A program made the position numbers and the translations under genes. Under the pieces are notes generated by a model, which had not been told where the DNA came from, did not search any database, and worked only from the letters and a program-made list of their open reading frames with translations. Positions 38,401-51,571 of a DNA stretch of 64,000 bases are shown here, in pieces. This stretch comes from Patiria miniata (Eukaryota; Echinodermata; Asteroidea; Valvatida; Asterinidae), in assembly GCF_015706575.1 (NCBI RefSeq), contig NW_024037047.1, positions 3,910,632 to 3,974,631 on the forward strand, in the 5' to 3' direction. Numbering within the stretch: the first letter of the stretch is position 1; each line of letters opens with the position of its first letter.

Positions 38401-41400
38401 ATGACAGCCGGGCAGTGCTATCTTATAGGATTATCCGGTAATGTCACAAAATTGGCCTAAAGCCAGTCCATTATTTATGGGCCAGATGCATGAAAAGATT
38501 TCCAGTGAATATTCAATCGTGCATAAAGTGGGTGGAGTACTCGCTCCAGCGTTATGTTTCCTAACGACAAGAGTGAAAAGAGCTGTATTGGACTAGGACA
38601 CCAAAAGTTAATAATATGAACCCAATAAAAGCCTTTCTGAAGTAGCTTTTTGGTTTACTTTAATTGATCAATATCAAACACAAGTAATTCTTACTCTAAT
38701 TCTATGCATGCTTCTTAATAATGCTCTTAAGGCCCCCACCCACCCCCCCCCAAAAAAAATTCGCCTCTATTTTTAATTTTCATTCCATTCAAGGCTCTTG
38801 CGAGTTGCACCTTACCAGGAATGTATCAGCCCTGGTAGAGGGGATACCCGTTCAATTCACCTGTTCTAGTGGGCGATATTGTAAGCTCGGTGAACTCATA
38901 CGTTTGTTCCTCAACGGCAGCCGGCCTATCGATGAACCAATAGGCAACGCCTCGTCAAGCAATCTGAGCTTTGTTCCTGACAGAAGCCACTCAGGGCTGC
39001 TGCTGGAGTGCCGAATGCATCTTGACAATGTAATACTTCCATTGATAAAGAACATCACATTGAATGTAACATGTGAGTATGATGGCTGTTCATTGAGTGG
39101 TAGGCCTACGACAGAAGCGTTTGCCAGATTTTGAGACTGCGCCATTAAACAAAATATTTATGCAAAACGATATGACACCAATGAAATCCGTGTTGAACAA
39201 GATGTGCGAATACAATGTATTGTGAACAGTATGCAGATGCCGAGGTTCGATTCCCGACCCTAAAATAATGTCTCATTGGTTTACTGTTCGTTTAATTCTG
39301 ATGCACCCCCACACAAGACCCATTACAAAGTTAATACAACGATGTCATTTTGTTACTGCATCTTGTTAGTTGATATAATTTGGCTGTACCCCCCCCCCTA
39401 GTCTGAGTATCACCCGTTATCCACGGAGCCAAGTCTTCTGTATAACGTCTGATATGTGAAGAAAAAAAACATGCAGATATATGCAAGCCGTGCACCAGCC
39501 AAACGGAGTCGGCTTTACTTAAATCGTGACGTTATTTCATTCCCAAATCAGGACCAATGTTTTGATTGGTCAATTTGAATGCAGTGTTTGTAATACAACA
39601 ACAGCCCGCTGCGTGCGTGTCGCGTATTGCAGTGCGTGTCCATTTGCTGATTCTAGCGGGGTTATTCTTATTCAAATCTAGACGCAACAAAGGTGAATGA
39701 CCATAGAGTGCGCCCGCTGATTGGTCAAAATCTAGAGGTCAAGGTGTGGCTGTCTTGACTGATTAATCAGCGGATCTGTTCATATGTAATAGACCGTGGC
39801 GAAAGCCACGGTCTATAATAGACTACCCCCTCCCGGCAGTCTATGGTATTCTTTGCGTTCGAGTACATTAGCACATTCTGACCGTTTGTTTGTGGCTTTA
39901 GGTTTGTTTTGTTTCACTTTTCCCTTTTGTTTTAAGTTCCACCTAAACGAGTCGCTGTGAGTGGCAGCTCAATGAACTGCAACCAAACCTGCCGAGCAGA
40001 ACTCACTTCATGGCAAAGCTACGAGTTCAAATGTCAATCAGTTGACTCTAATCCACCCTGCACATTCAACTGGACACTCGAAGATCCCGCTGGACGCGCC
40101 CCCGCTATTACTCCTGAAAATGCGATCTCGGTGGTGAGCAAAACTCTTGATGCGGGATGGGACGCGACCAGCAGTGTCAGGCTGGAGGCTCTGCTGGACT
40201 ACCACCGCAGAATCCTGCGCTGTAGCGTGTTGCATCCAAACAACCTGACCGTCTTCAGAGAGATCAGTTTGGAGCTGCGTGTAAATACAGGTAACCTATC
40301 AGTGATGTATCCTGCGACATTTTTACTGGGTCCGAGGGCCAGGCTATTGTCCTCTTTGTACACTCACCTGTCTCACCGGCTGACCGACTGAGTTACTGTC
40401 CCCTATTGTACACCTCGTATAGTTGTCACTGACACCAAGCAAGGTCGGATCCAGGGGGGCAAGTGATGTAGTAAAGGCAGGCATTGCGAAGACCGCCATC
40501 TTTTCCTTAAAAAAAATGGTTAAAGTGGACAGAAATTGCCTTAGATTGCACCACAGAGCATCTAGAATCCAGAAAAATAACCCCTCGCCGTAAATTTGTG
40601 TACCCCACTTTTTGGGCGACCATTTTTTTTGCCTCCCCCCCCCCTATTTTTTTCTGGATCCGCCCTTGACACCACGCAGTAACATCGAAGTGCACATACA
40701 TGTAAGTGCTACTTCTTGAAAACCGCTAAATGGCAAGTTTTGGTTTCACGAAGTATAACACTCCAGTGTGGGCGCACATCGGACACTGGCACGAACGATT
40801 TTCGTTTTCATAAAAAATTGTTAGGCCTACAACACTTTTACGGAAAAAACTATTTGGATAAAAACGTTTTAAAACGTTTGACAGGAATGTGATTATTCCA
40901 TATTCTTGTAGGATTGCAGAAAAAATTAATAAAAAAGCCTTTAATCTGGTGAAATACAAATGAGTGTTACTTCGTGAAAACGAAATATACCGATTCCGTG
41001 CACATTGTACATGAGTGTTACTTCGTAAAAACGAATTTCACTCTTTTCTGTAAAATACGCGCGCGTGGTGCGAACTCAAGTTCACTTGAGTGTTATTTTG
41101 TGGTGTCGCTGACAATATTACACCACTGAATGGGCTGGATCCAGTCTATTATGCAGAAACATCCATGAAAAGATTAAAGTGAATAACCATTCTGAATCAA
41201 TTAACTACAATTGCGTGCACTCTTGAACCAGCTTAAATAGGTTTGCATTGTCTTGTTTTAGAGGACGAGAAAATTGTGAGCATTCTCATCATAGTGTTGC
41301 ATCCCGATTCATGCATTTTCATTTTGCTATTTTGCATTTTTTAAAATTTCTTCAAGCATTGTCAAAAAGTTCTAAGCAGTATAGGAGGGAATGTGACAAT

Positions 41401-44400
41401 GATGGCCAGAGCATGCTGGCTAGAACTTCGAGTGAACACATTTGGTTGTTTTTAAAACCTGTGGTTCTAAAAGTGTTTACCTTTTACTCTGGAAGTTGTT
41501 TTTGTCTCTACTCCAGTGGGCATCGCCACTATAATCATCGTCGGCTGCAGCCTCGTACTGTTAGTAGCTCTCTGCATCCTGGCATATGCAGCATATATAG
41601 CAGCTATGTACATACACTTCGTGATTGCGCGTAAGAGGAAGAAGAAACGTACAATTACACCTCCCGAACCAGACCAATCATCGGCTGTTCAGGGAGAGGT
41701 AGGTCTTCATCCGGCCAGAAAGTTTTGAGGATATCATGTTTTTGAACTACAGCCCAGCTTATTCATAAGATGCAGACTCGTCTATCCTATTCCATCCAGT
41801 CCCCAACCCGTCCCAACCGAATCCAAGATATCCCAACCGTACCAGCCTCACCCATCAACTTAACCCAACCCTTAGCCTCTCAATCAATTGCATGCAAATT
41901 AAACCTAACCCAAACCAACCCATTCCATCCCAACCAATCCCCTTCCATCCAAACCCAACCCTAACCATGGGCGTCGCGAGGGGGGGGCAAAGGGGCACCT
42001 GCCCCCCCCCCCCCGGAAAAGCAAAAAAAAAAAAAAGCAAAAAAAAAAAAGAAAAGAAAAGGAGGCGCGAAGACATAGTGGTGTAAATTTTATGGGTTGG
42101 GGGGAGGTAAAATGTCCCTGCCCCCTCTAAAACTGATAAATCGAGAATGTGTTGAGAAATATAGGAATTTTTTTGCAAAAAAAAAATTTACCCCCCCCCC
42201 AGACAAAATCCTGGCGACGCCCATGACCCTAACACAATCTAGCAAACTTCACCCAACCCAATTCAAAATGCCAAATTAAACCATGAATTCCATAAACTGT
42301 AGCCAGCAGCCCATCCCACCCCATCTTATCCAACGCAGTAAACCAAGCCAACCCCAATCCATCCTGACCCTAACCAACCAAACCAAAACCAAACAGTAAT
42401 GTCGGTCATGTTCATCTCTCAGAATGACTCGCCAGTTGAGATCGAAGACAGCCTCCCCGAGCACAATGCCCCAAACGCTCGACGATTTGAACGAGACCGC
42501 ATCACTTTTCTCCACAAACTTGGCGAAGGTGCATTCGGCGTGGTTTACAAGGGGCTAGCGGATGGCATCATACAGGAGGGCAAGCAAGAAACAGTGGCTG
42601 TCAAAATGCTGAAAGGTTGGTTGAAGCATAGAAAAGCCGCACTAACCTTTACATTATCATTTGCGAACTTGGATAAAAACTATACCCATCATCCTCTACT
42701 GCCCGAAATGTGATACTGAAAAACTTATTCTGAGAAATATCTATCGTTTTAAGTTTATTTCTCAGCGGAGGCAGGGGGCCGGGCCCTCGGCCTCTCTGAC
42801 GAGCAACTGCCCCCCCCCCCCCATCGGCAGAGACCATAAGAGTAAATATATATTTGTTTTTTCTTGTGATGTGCCCCCTAGTTTGTACTATGCCCCCCCC
42901 CCCCAATGCCCGGAGCTAGCGACGGTGCTGACCAGCTGGCAGTCGAACCCGAATAGGCCTTCTAATAAGCACTACATTTCCAAACTGCATGGTATAGGGC
43001 CTAATAAGCGTGCTTATATCGTTTTCTCAAATTGACTTTTCACCCCCCCCCGCCCTACTTTAGCTAGGGAACCCAGGTCAGGCGAAGTAAGTGATTTCAT
43101 GAAGGAAGTGGACATCTGCCGAACTTTGGAGAAACACCCGTTTGTCATAATGACCCTTGGGTGCTGCGTGGAGCAGGGTAAGAACAAATTTTGCACCTTT
43201 AAAAAAATGGCAATGTAGTGGCATCATGCACGGTAAAGCGAAGATCGTATGCGTACGGATACTCCGACCATGGCATGTTGAGAAGTAGACTAGCTAGCTG
43301 GGTCCCCCCCCCCAAATATGGAGACCGGTAGCTAGTTCCCAGTGACCATTGGTTGAATCACCTCTGCGCGTGGCAGTATGGGTTTGTATGTTTTTTTTGC
43401 CAAAAAAATGATGTTTACTGCTTTGCGCAAGGATGACAGTTGAACACATGGCTATCAAAAAAGTTGGCTGTAAAAGCAAAATCGCCAGAGACCTTACGAG
43501 AGCAACCTTTCAAGCGCGCATGTCAACTCTATTGGTTTCAAATACTGAAAAGTAGTACCCCTCTTTTGATAGCTGCCCGGGACACTTTCTAATTCAGTGA
43601 AAATCAAAGCACATTAAAATTCAAGAAGACTTCCGTTCTTTACCCGCGTGGAGTACTATATGTTAAAGTGTGTTCGGCGGATTTGTTTGTTCACTCGGTT
43701 AAACTTGTTTCACTCACAGCTTTTTGAAATTTCAGCTTTGACTTCAAGAAGATGTGAAAGTTCGGTTGAAATGTTGCGTTTCAGAATGTTCTTGATTGGA
43801 GCCGATGCAATGTATAGCCACGAGGCATTAACCCTAACCTTCGCCCAAATCCTCCAAATTATTTTATGTAAAATGGAGGATTTTTGTTCAGGATTGGGGC
43901 TCTATGGCAAGAATGTGTGGCTGATTTTGATGGATGCACAGAGATAGTTGGAGGATTCTGCAGGCTTAAGGTTACATCCTATAAACAAAGGCCTAGGGAG
44001 TTACGGTTAAGTCCTCGTTGAAGTATTTTACGGTGCTTATTTTTAGAGCCCTACTGTCTGATTTTCGAGTATGCGCCAAACGGAAACCTGGCGAATTTTC
44101 TGAAGGAGAAGAAGCGAGAATGGAGGCAAAAATCTCATGTCGCACCAATCAGCTCCAATCAGATCATCAAGTTCGCCTGTCAGATTGCCAGCGGCATGCA
44201 TTATCTGTCGTCCATGAAGGTGAGTTTGTCTCTGCATTCAATAGGGAACGTTGAACAAAAGAGGCCAATAGGGTCCCCAACTCCGAAAGATCCTCGATTT
44301 GGCGATGTGTACTGAACATATGGGTGGTCTTCATAAAAAGTTGATGTACAAACAAAACAGGGACAGTAGGGGTCCCCAATTGCAGGCAAATACACACTAT

Positions 44401-47400
44401 GGAATACTTGTAGGCCTATGTACTCCCGATATACGAGTAGTGTTTTGGGGATGAGGACTTACTGACGTAGAGGGCGGTATACCATTTAAGCAGCACCGTA
44501 GATACAGGATGTACTGCAACAATTTAAGCCCCTTTGGAAACAGTTTAAAATCAACAAAGTTCAGGGCCAAATAACATGCAAGCAGACATCATTGGGGTTT
44601 CTCAAACAAAAAATAAATTACTGCCTTGTCCTTAGTATTTTCATTTCTTTTCGAGGTTTGGTGGTTAGCCAATTGCATTTTGAAATATTTACACAAAAAC
44701 AAACTCACCTCCCGAAAAGTGATACTTCCCAAGCCTGCATGAAGCCAGTTTATAAATGGCATCCCTCCACTTTCACAGGCAAAATAATGGGACCCATTTT
44801 TCAACCGTAATTCTCATCAAGTCTGCCCTCAGACTTGGAGGTTGATCCTCCGCTAAATTTACACAATCCCACTTTTTTTTTAAACCAACCGACTCCTTTT
44901 TTCAAGAAAAGTTGATGGGGAACTTTTCATGCAAATGAGCTCGCGAAGAAATTCTCACTTCAGTTGGCTTTTGTTTTTACTGTCCGCCATCTTTGTTGCC
45001 CATACACGAGCGAATAGTATTTGTTTTCTTCAAAATCTTAACATTTCAGTGATCAGTATAGTACGGGGAATAAAGATGGTGGAAATGCTGCTCGCTAGCT
45101 TCAAATCTATAGGCCAATAAGCGTTTAACAATAGAAGCCAGTCCAGTTGTAGAAGTCAGTGAGCGTAACCTCATAGTACTCCATTTTAAGCCTCCTTCCA
45201 GTAGGCCTACTTCAAAACTTTCGCGAGCTCTGTCCATATAGCTGGAACCCCATGTTAAATTACTTAATCTAAAATGAAAAGCAATGTCAAACTTTTGAGA
45301 CGTTGATGGCAGCAAACATACATTTTTGCAATGTTTACGTTATATTGAGTATGCGCGCTTTAGATTAAACATGATGTAAACAATATTCAAAAGGACCGGT
45401 GTGTTTGCTGCCACCAACGTCTCAAAAGTCTCCCATTACCAGCAACCCCTGAAAATGGAATAACCAGCCCACCCCTACAGCGTGCACCAATGGAACGTTC
45501 CAATTATGTTTACACTCCAATGTGCATAATGTTCCCCCTGTACAGTTATAAATATTTGACCTTTGATTCTTGCATACAATATCGATATTATAGGCTAAAG
45601 ACCCATTATTTGCATGCAGGAACCTGTACATGTACATGTACAGGTTTCTGTTTTTATGTATAGGCCTATGGGCCTGTAACTCCTGCTGCCATGACTGTTT
45701 TTTCCCCCGATTTCTTTTTACCGCTTGTTGGTAAATCTACAGTAAACTTAAACTTAATGTTGTGAAACATTCTAATTCAGCATTTAAACGTGAACACAGG
45801 TCCGCCCAAGCATTGTGTCCATCTATAATTGTAAAAATATTGGGCAAATGATTCGTTGGGTAAAATATAAACAACGCGATATGTATAGGCAATGTTTTCC
45901 CATAGTTGAACGTGTTAACTATTCGCACATCGTTGGGCATTTATTTGCCCAATATTTTTTTACAGTGTACAAAATGAATTTGTTTTATAAAATCCTAAAG
46001 GCCCAATGCAATGTATTTTGTTAACGCAATCCTTGAAAATGCACCTGTGAGTACGTCCATTATTTTAACCTATTTTCGATTTTCGTTTTGCGATTTTAAA
46101 GGGCATATTCTGATGCCTTTCTGGTTTTTATGCTAATGCGAATTTCCAAATTCATGAGCAAATTGTGATGTCATTTCAGGCAGAGATCTCTTTGTTACAG
46201 CTATTTCAGCACAAAAAAAATACCAGAATTTTGGATGTTTTGCTGTTGAAAATTCTTTTCTTTGGTGATTCATTGATGTATCAGTACATGACAGTAAGCC
46301 AAATGAGCAACCCTTTTTTCACACATGTTTTCAATGAGCAAGTTTTGGGTTCTCCATTTGAACAGAAAACCCCTAAACTGAACAGAGTCTTCCTGAAATA
46401 ACATCGCAGCAACATCGCTCTTAGTTGTCTGCGGAAAAGCATGGGCAATTTTATATGTTTTAAAAAAAGTGCACTGTTAAAGAAAATAATAAAAAAAGGA
46501 TGTCAAGTAGTTTTCATACATTGAAGAGGAGTAAAAAGTTGCACAAAGTGTGTTCCTAAGAAAAGGTCATTTCATGGGACACTTTAAATGCCAAGCTTCA
46601 TGACCTACTGTTTATTTCTATCAGATCGTTCACAGGGATTTGGCCGCTCGCAACATCCTCCTAGGCGAAGATCTGATATGTAAAGTTTCAGATTTCGGCT
46701 TCTCTCGTGATGTCATAGCCGAGGATTTTTACAAGATGTCCTCATCTGTGAGTCATTAATAAAAACAAAAATTCGGGGGAAAACATCTGGTCTATTTCCA
46801 AATTTCCAAGTTGAATGCACTGAAATGTAATGAAATATGCCCGCATTAAATTAGCAACAAGGCAGTACTGAAAACTTCGAATGTGAAGGAATATGAAATT
46901 GTTCACTCACAGACAGACAGCCGATTGAAGGATTTTATGAATATTTGCCAAAGGAATCGGTTTTTTTCTCACTCTCATCTTTGTATTGTTTGCTGGTCCC
47001 AGAGTGCCAGCCTATTGTTTTGACTGACTCACAGACTCACCGACTGACTATTTCGTGTCAGCCGGGCAGTACTATCTTATAGGATTACATAAGGATGTCT
47101 ATGAATGGGCTTAATATGTCTGATTGCGTAGACCACGAAGAAAACTTTCAGAGAAGACCCATTCTGAATCAAGTAGATAGAATTGTGTGTACTCAAGGAA
47201 CAGGTTAATTAACTGTGCTTCCTTCATTTCTGTTTGGGACAGGGAGCTGTTCCCCTTCGATGGATGGCTCTCGAATCGATCGTCGACAATATCTACACTA
47301 GCAAGTCCGATGTCTGGTCCTACGGAATCTTGCTATGGGAGATGGTTACAATGGGTGAATATCTAATATTTGCTTTGAAAATAAGTGTTCTCCCAGGGCC

Positions 47401-49401
47401 TCCATCAGACAGAGATCCCTCCTTTTCCCAACAGCTTGCCGACTGGTTCTGTCATCAGCATCTATCTCCGGATGTTTCCTTTAATTTACATAATATTTGC
47501 ATGTCATTATAGTAATTTATGTAAAACTTTGAAACTATCTATACACAAATATATGATCATTTTTATCTTGCTACAGGGGTCCATCCTTACCCTGGAATCG
47601 AGGTCTCAGATATAATTGATGCCTTACAAAATGGCAGACGTTTGCCGAAACCCTCTCACTGTGGGGATAAACTGTGAGTGGAATCAGTATACCTTCACTG
47701 TTATATTGGTGCTTAGCTCTTATAAACACTTTTCTTGTACCCCCATTTTTAACATGTTTAGTCTGAAACATGTTTTGCACAGGATGAAAGCCTGAAATTG
47801 TCATTTATATAAATTATAAAAAGTTAAAGGTATATTTTTGTGTTTGTTTATCGTAGACAGATCATAATGAAAGTGTGATCAAAGTGTGCATAAAGCCTGT
47901 CAGTTTGTGTTCAATCCAATAAGTCATTTTTATGCACTTTTACAATTGACACCTGATGATACTAATAGGCTTTCGTGCATGCCTAAGCATGTCCAAACAT
48001 CCATAAATCTAAACATGTTGTAGATTTCAACATTTTTAAAAAGTTGGCACATAAAAGTGGTCAGCAAATGTGTTTAAACTCTCAACACTGTTTTTACAGT
48101 AAAATGAAGAATGTTACAATGTTTGTCGTATTTCAACCGAATTATGGAAAGAAACGACATGAAATTCGCTATCTTTATGCTCATTTCAAAACTGAAACCT
48201 TATCCTCGCCTTCTTTCGTAAATGTATTGCTCATTAAAAAAAACAAATCCAATAGAGGGTGGTTTACTGTCGTAAACAAGAATTTAATAGAGGTTGGTTT
48301 ACTGTCATATCCAAGAATTTATTATCAGTGTGTCTAGGCATCTTAATAATGAAAACGCACGTACATGTAACTATTAATGGGGAAAATGTCCAGAGATGTT
48401 AAAAAAGAGGTCTCATGATTGATAGTTATGTTTAGTTGAAGTTCTATATTTTGGTTATGTTTTTTTTTTTTGTTCAAAGTTACACTATCATGAAGGAGTG
48501 CTGGCACCCCACGCCAACGTCACGCCCCAACTTCGATAGTATACTAAACAACGTTGATCCCATGTCCAAGAATCCATCGGTAGGAAAACATTCGCAACAT
48601 ACCTCATGATCAACTATTTTTTAAATTTGTTTTGTATTTTTTTTGTTGGGGAGGGGGGGGGGGGCGGTGAGGGGCTCGGGGCAATGAGGACCTAAGAATA
48701 AGGGGACCAGGGTTCGACCGTTTTGAGGATATTAAAGTGGATCTGATAATGGATCATGTTGTAGCCGAGTCAATCGTCATGTCCGGTCAAACGTTTATCA
48801 AAAATTACCTACAACATTCGAGTCAAATAGCAAGTAACAGAGATGCATAAACAACAATACATTTTGGCACATTTTATTTGCAAAACTAGTGACTTGACTT
48901 GGGACTGTACAACTTGTGATGGACATGTGATGGACTCGACCTACTCTTACACTGAGTCGGCACCGTTTGTGTTTATGCAGATATCTTTCTTTCCTCTTTT
49001 TTTTTTTTTAAGTGAAACCAGTGGCTGCAAATTACCCTTATTTTGTTTATATGTTCAGGTTTATGCAATTCTGAGATAAAAAAAATAGGCATAAGCAGAC
49101 GCATTTCGATTTTAATGTCAATCAACATAGTTTTCATTTTGAACTGATGTGCAGAAGCTGTGCAGTTTTCCTTTATTTACTCAAAAGGGGTGTTCAGATC
49201 ACTTATAAGGGGTGTTCTTTAGAGTAGGAGATATTTATCAGACAAAATTGTACCATATTTTAACTTAACTTAACTTAACTTAAACATGCTGTACGATTTT
49301 AAGCCAATATATGTTTAGCCACAATTAAAAGTAATATAACTAGGCTTTTTTGTCATTCACAGAAATATCTCCAGATGTCAAAGTTCACAGAAGAGTATTA
49401 A
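35447..49401 (+). CDS. Ig2 receptor tyrosine kinase (623 aa)
   Basis: Exons: 35447-35486, 37081-37146, 38794-39072, 39937-40290, 41517-41698, 42423-42615, 43064-43177, 44047-44219, 46625-46747, 47243-47354, 47577-47673, 48480-48579, 49363-49401; sum 1872 nt. The tiny exon 2 (66 nt, phase 1-1) completes the signal peptide. Two Ig-like domains (about 36-128, 129-246) are glycosylated. The TM is about 248-280, followed by RKRKKKR. The kinase domain has GEGAFG at 341, VAVK with Lys368, alpha-C Glu386, HRDLAARN (Asp472), DFG at 490, activation-loop Tyr502, WMALES at 515 and [21 protein letters not shown] is the receptor-type catalytic loop, so it should be an active tyrosine kinase. The tail is short: [12 protein letters not shown] then TAA. 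The exon-6 acceptor at 42423 is chosen because the AG at 42395 does not keep phase. An AATAAA lies at 50121. Two further in-phase copies of the last exon lie downstream. I could not assign it to a named RTK class. Confidence 0.92.
35549..35751. repeat. Two-copy direct repeat of about 87 bp
   Basis: Units at 35549-35634 and 35663-35751 share GGGGT(T/C)GCAATTTTATTTT and AAAACTAGTAAAATGGGGCC. Just after exon 1 of the kinase gene. Confidence 0.7.
38150..38333 (-). mobile_element. tRNA-derived SINE head
   Basis: The minus strand carries GTGGTCCAGCAGTAGAGC and GTGGATTCGAGCCCCGCC as A- and B-box-like parts, followed by GTGCCCTTGAGGAGGGTAAC, a body like that of the SINE at 2738. Lies in kinase intron 2. 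Confidence 0.6.
38405..38540. repeat. Family E repeat copy
   Basis: GCCGGGCAGTGCTATCTTAT, GCCAGATGCATGAAAAGATT; in kinase intron 2. Confidence 0.55.
39405..39765. repeat. Dispersed repeat family F (copy 2)
   Basis: AACGTCTGATATGTG, GATTGGTCAATTTGAATGC and TCTAGAGGTCAAGG parallel the copy at 3325-3605. In kinase intron 3. Confidence 0.45.
40440..40668. mobile_element. hAT-type MITE, family B (copy 2)
   Basis: Ends CAAGGTCGGATCC / GGATCCGCCCTTG. Flanks ACACCAAG / ACACCACG (7 of 8). It is in reverse orientation relative to the copy at 54922 and carries GATTGCACCACAGAGCATCT. Lies in kinase intron 4. Confidence 0.75.
41105..41245. repeat. Family E repeat, right part
   Basis: GGGCTGGATCCAGTCTATTA, CATTCTGAATCAATTAAC and CACTCTTGAACCAG match other copies. 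A left part at about 40325-40400 may belong to the same copy, split by later insertions. Confidence 0.5.
41760..42395. repeat. C/A-rich low-complexity tract
   Basis: Loose 5-10 nt repeats of CCCAACC / CCATTCC type on both sides of the MITE at 41966-42225, ending right before kinase exon 6. No regular period. Confidence 0.6.
41966..42225. mobile_element. hAT-type MITE, family A (copy 1)
   Basis: Ends CATGGGCGTCGCGAGG / CTGGCGACGCCCATG are inverted. It is flanked by a perfect 8-bp duplication ACCCTAAC (41958-41965, 42226-42233), as made by hAT transposases. The interior has poly-C, poly-A and poly-G runs. Sits in kinase intron 5, inside a C/A-rich tract. Confidence 0.8.
45291..45429. repeat. 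MITE with about 30-bp inverted ends
   Basis: ACTTTTGAGACGTTGATGGC at the left is matched by GCCACCAACGTCTCAAAAGT at the right; in a kinase intron. Confidence 0.65.
45830..45964. repeat. MITE with about 20-bp inverted ends
   Basis: TGTAAAAATATTGGGCAAAT and ATTTGCCCAATATTTTTTTA face each other; abuts the family D copy at 45996. A related end (CACTGTAAAAAAAAGTTGGG) lies at about 32497. Confidence 0.6.
45996..46587. repeat. Dispersed repeat family D (copy 2)
   Basis: Full-length sibling of 28897-29476, in the kinase intron ending just before the HRDLAARN exon. Confidence 0.7.
46995..47205. repeat. Family E repeat copy
   Basis: GAGTGCCAGCCTATTGTTTT, GCCGGGCAGTACTATCTTAT and CATTCTGAATCAAGTAGA; ends about 40 bp before the WMALES exon of the kinase. 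Confidence 0.55.
49261..49283. repeat. (TAACT)n microsatellite
   Basis: Four tandem TAACT units about 80 bp upstream of the terminal kinase exon; absent from the other tandem units. Confidence 0.6.
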
Positions 49402-50120
49402 GGTCAGAGGGCAATGAATCTGTCTTCCCATTCAAGCATGCCTGTGAACTTATACAGCCTTCACCGTGGCCCAAAATAATGGAAACATTTTCTGAACTAA
49501 CTGTATCGGGAAAAGTAGAACAGCGTAAGGGGTCTCGCATGTTAATACTACTAGAGTAAATAATGGTATTTTACCGACCGGGTTCAACGAGTTCACCTTC
49601 GCCTAGCGAGCTGGCCTGTGTGAGCTAGACAATACGCACTGGTACGGTGTACCGTTGGCGAATTCGTCGGTGGTTTCAGGATAAAACTTCACTCGTGTCG
49701 CAGTCTACCTACATGATGAAGTGTCGTTAAAATGAATGCAATGAAATAGATGCCACACAGGGCCGTCCTTGCCAAATGTGTTAACTGTAAATATGCTAAA
49801 GCATTCACAGAATTCGTTATCTTCTGGCATGACGTCCGTGAAACAGGAAAGCAGCCATTTTGACAAAGGAATTGAATATAATATTAATTATTCGTAAGCA
49901 AAACCACAACATAGCTTTAGCACCGTGAACATTAGTGGCATATATGATATACCATAATATATTTCAACACCACCCGCAGAAAGAGGGTTTGTTTATACGA
50001 TTTATTTGTTTCTTGTAAACAAAAACCTACTTGGAATATTTGTACAATATGTAGCCTAGTTGAGATTTGAACGTTTGTGGATTACATGATAGGCCTAATA
50101 CTATGTATATTACAGTAGTA

Positions 50121-50126
50121 AATAAA
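50121..50126 (+). terminator. Candidate poly(A) signal for the first kinase 3' end
   Basis: AATAAA about 720 bp after the stop at 49401, in the first tandem unit. Confidence 0.4.
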
Positions 50127-50670
50127 TAATATGAGCCATCATTATTTGAGTACCGGTACAACAAATAACATTCAATCACTTCTAAGCAGTAATGTTATCG
50201 TCTGTCTGTCCAACACGCTGTGTTGTGAAACGGCAAACAACTATACTCATTGTCCACCCGGAAACAGGCATAACTATCTGGGGGAAACCGGATTGCGGAA
50301 AAAATGCTACAATTTCCAGTAGCCAATATAACATTCGCACACGCTGTTCAAGCAGGGGGGACCCTGTGATTACAAAACCAAAACCTGAACATTCAAGCAT
50401 AAATTAGACTTGAGAACAAGTCCCTTGGTACTATGTAAATATTCAAATTCACAGAAAAAAACCCATTCCTGAATACCGTTTGAAAAATTAACATTTAAAC
50501 TAATAACTATAATGCGTCCACATAGGCTATATGACCGTGATTATTGTTCACATATGTTGTTAAGCAGGTAAGTGTACAATTTATAAATATATATATAAGC
50601 TAGCCACCAAAAATACCGAACAAGTTGCAGAACTATTCACTTCATGGAATTTTGCGTCGAGGTGATGTAA

Positions 50671-50824
50671 ATCAAATTAGGTTTTGCCCTTCACCGACGT
50701 ATATAAAAACTGTATACTCGGTGTTTACCTCCCGAGTGAAAGGTTTTTCCAAACTTTCACTCGGGAGGTAACACACTGAGTATACAGTGTTTATACGGCA
50801 GTGAAAGGCAAAACCTAATTTGAT
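50671..50824. repeat. Palindromic MITE in the kinase 3' repeat
   Basis: 154 bp, nearly perfect foldback: ATCAAATTAGGTTTTGCC at the left, inverse at the right, core TACCTCCCGAGTGAAAG / CTTTCACTCGGGAGGTA. It follows the first tandem unit. Confidence 0.75.
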
Positions 50825-51571
50825 GAAGTTGCAGAACATTCTAATTTTATAGACATGACCAAAAAACCGCATTGCCCCAGGTTCGTCGATGAAATGTCAG
50901 GAAATGAAGACAGTCCAGTATTAATTACCACACTTGGCTGATTTCAATTCCTATATTTAATTTGCATTTTCTTTGTCTTATATGACTGCCCCTTCAAATC
51001 CAGTAACATATTGTACCATATTGTTAGAAGTGGCTTATTTTTTTTGGGGGGGGGGGTTGCTAATGACATATTTTACTTAGAATATTTGGAACGAATTGAT
51101 GTTGGTTATCAATAAAAGACAATAATACGTAGAATAGTTTTGAAAGTGTTCGAATGAAATGGTAGGCCTAAGTATTATGTATAGAGCCTATGTGACACTG
51201 GTAAAGGAATTGCCATGAAGGACATTGGTGAAAGTATCAACAGAAAAAAAAAACTTTTGGAAAAAAAAGAGCAACTGAACCAGTTATAGGCCTCACGGTA
51301 TTCATTCTGCGATTTCATTTGTCCAAAGTCGAATGAAATTGATTCGAAACCGATGATTCTTCACTGACAGTAGGCTACTATTGCTAGCAAGGTTCCCTTT
51401 TGCGAGGTGGATATATATATAAAAAAAAAAAAACATTTTGAACAACATGACATCAGTGTTCCCGTAACAAAAAAAGTTTGGCCAACAATTAAATGTTCAG
51501 TATACCATGGAGGAATAAGAACACAGTTCAAGGGGATGCTGTATTATTATTATTTTTTTTTATCTGTGCAG

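Noticed and set aside
41760-42395. Interstitial telomere repeat
   Set aside because: CCCTAAC occurs only singly; there is no regular TTAGGG-type period. Low-complexity tract instead.
42399-42422. Start of a separate kinase gene at ATG 42399
   Set aside because: The acceptor at 42422 continues the receptor frame from the TM exon (phase 0), and all following exons fit the receptor model.
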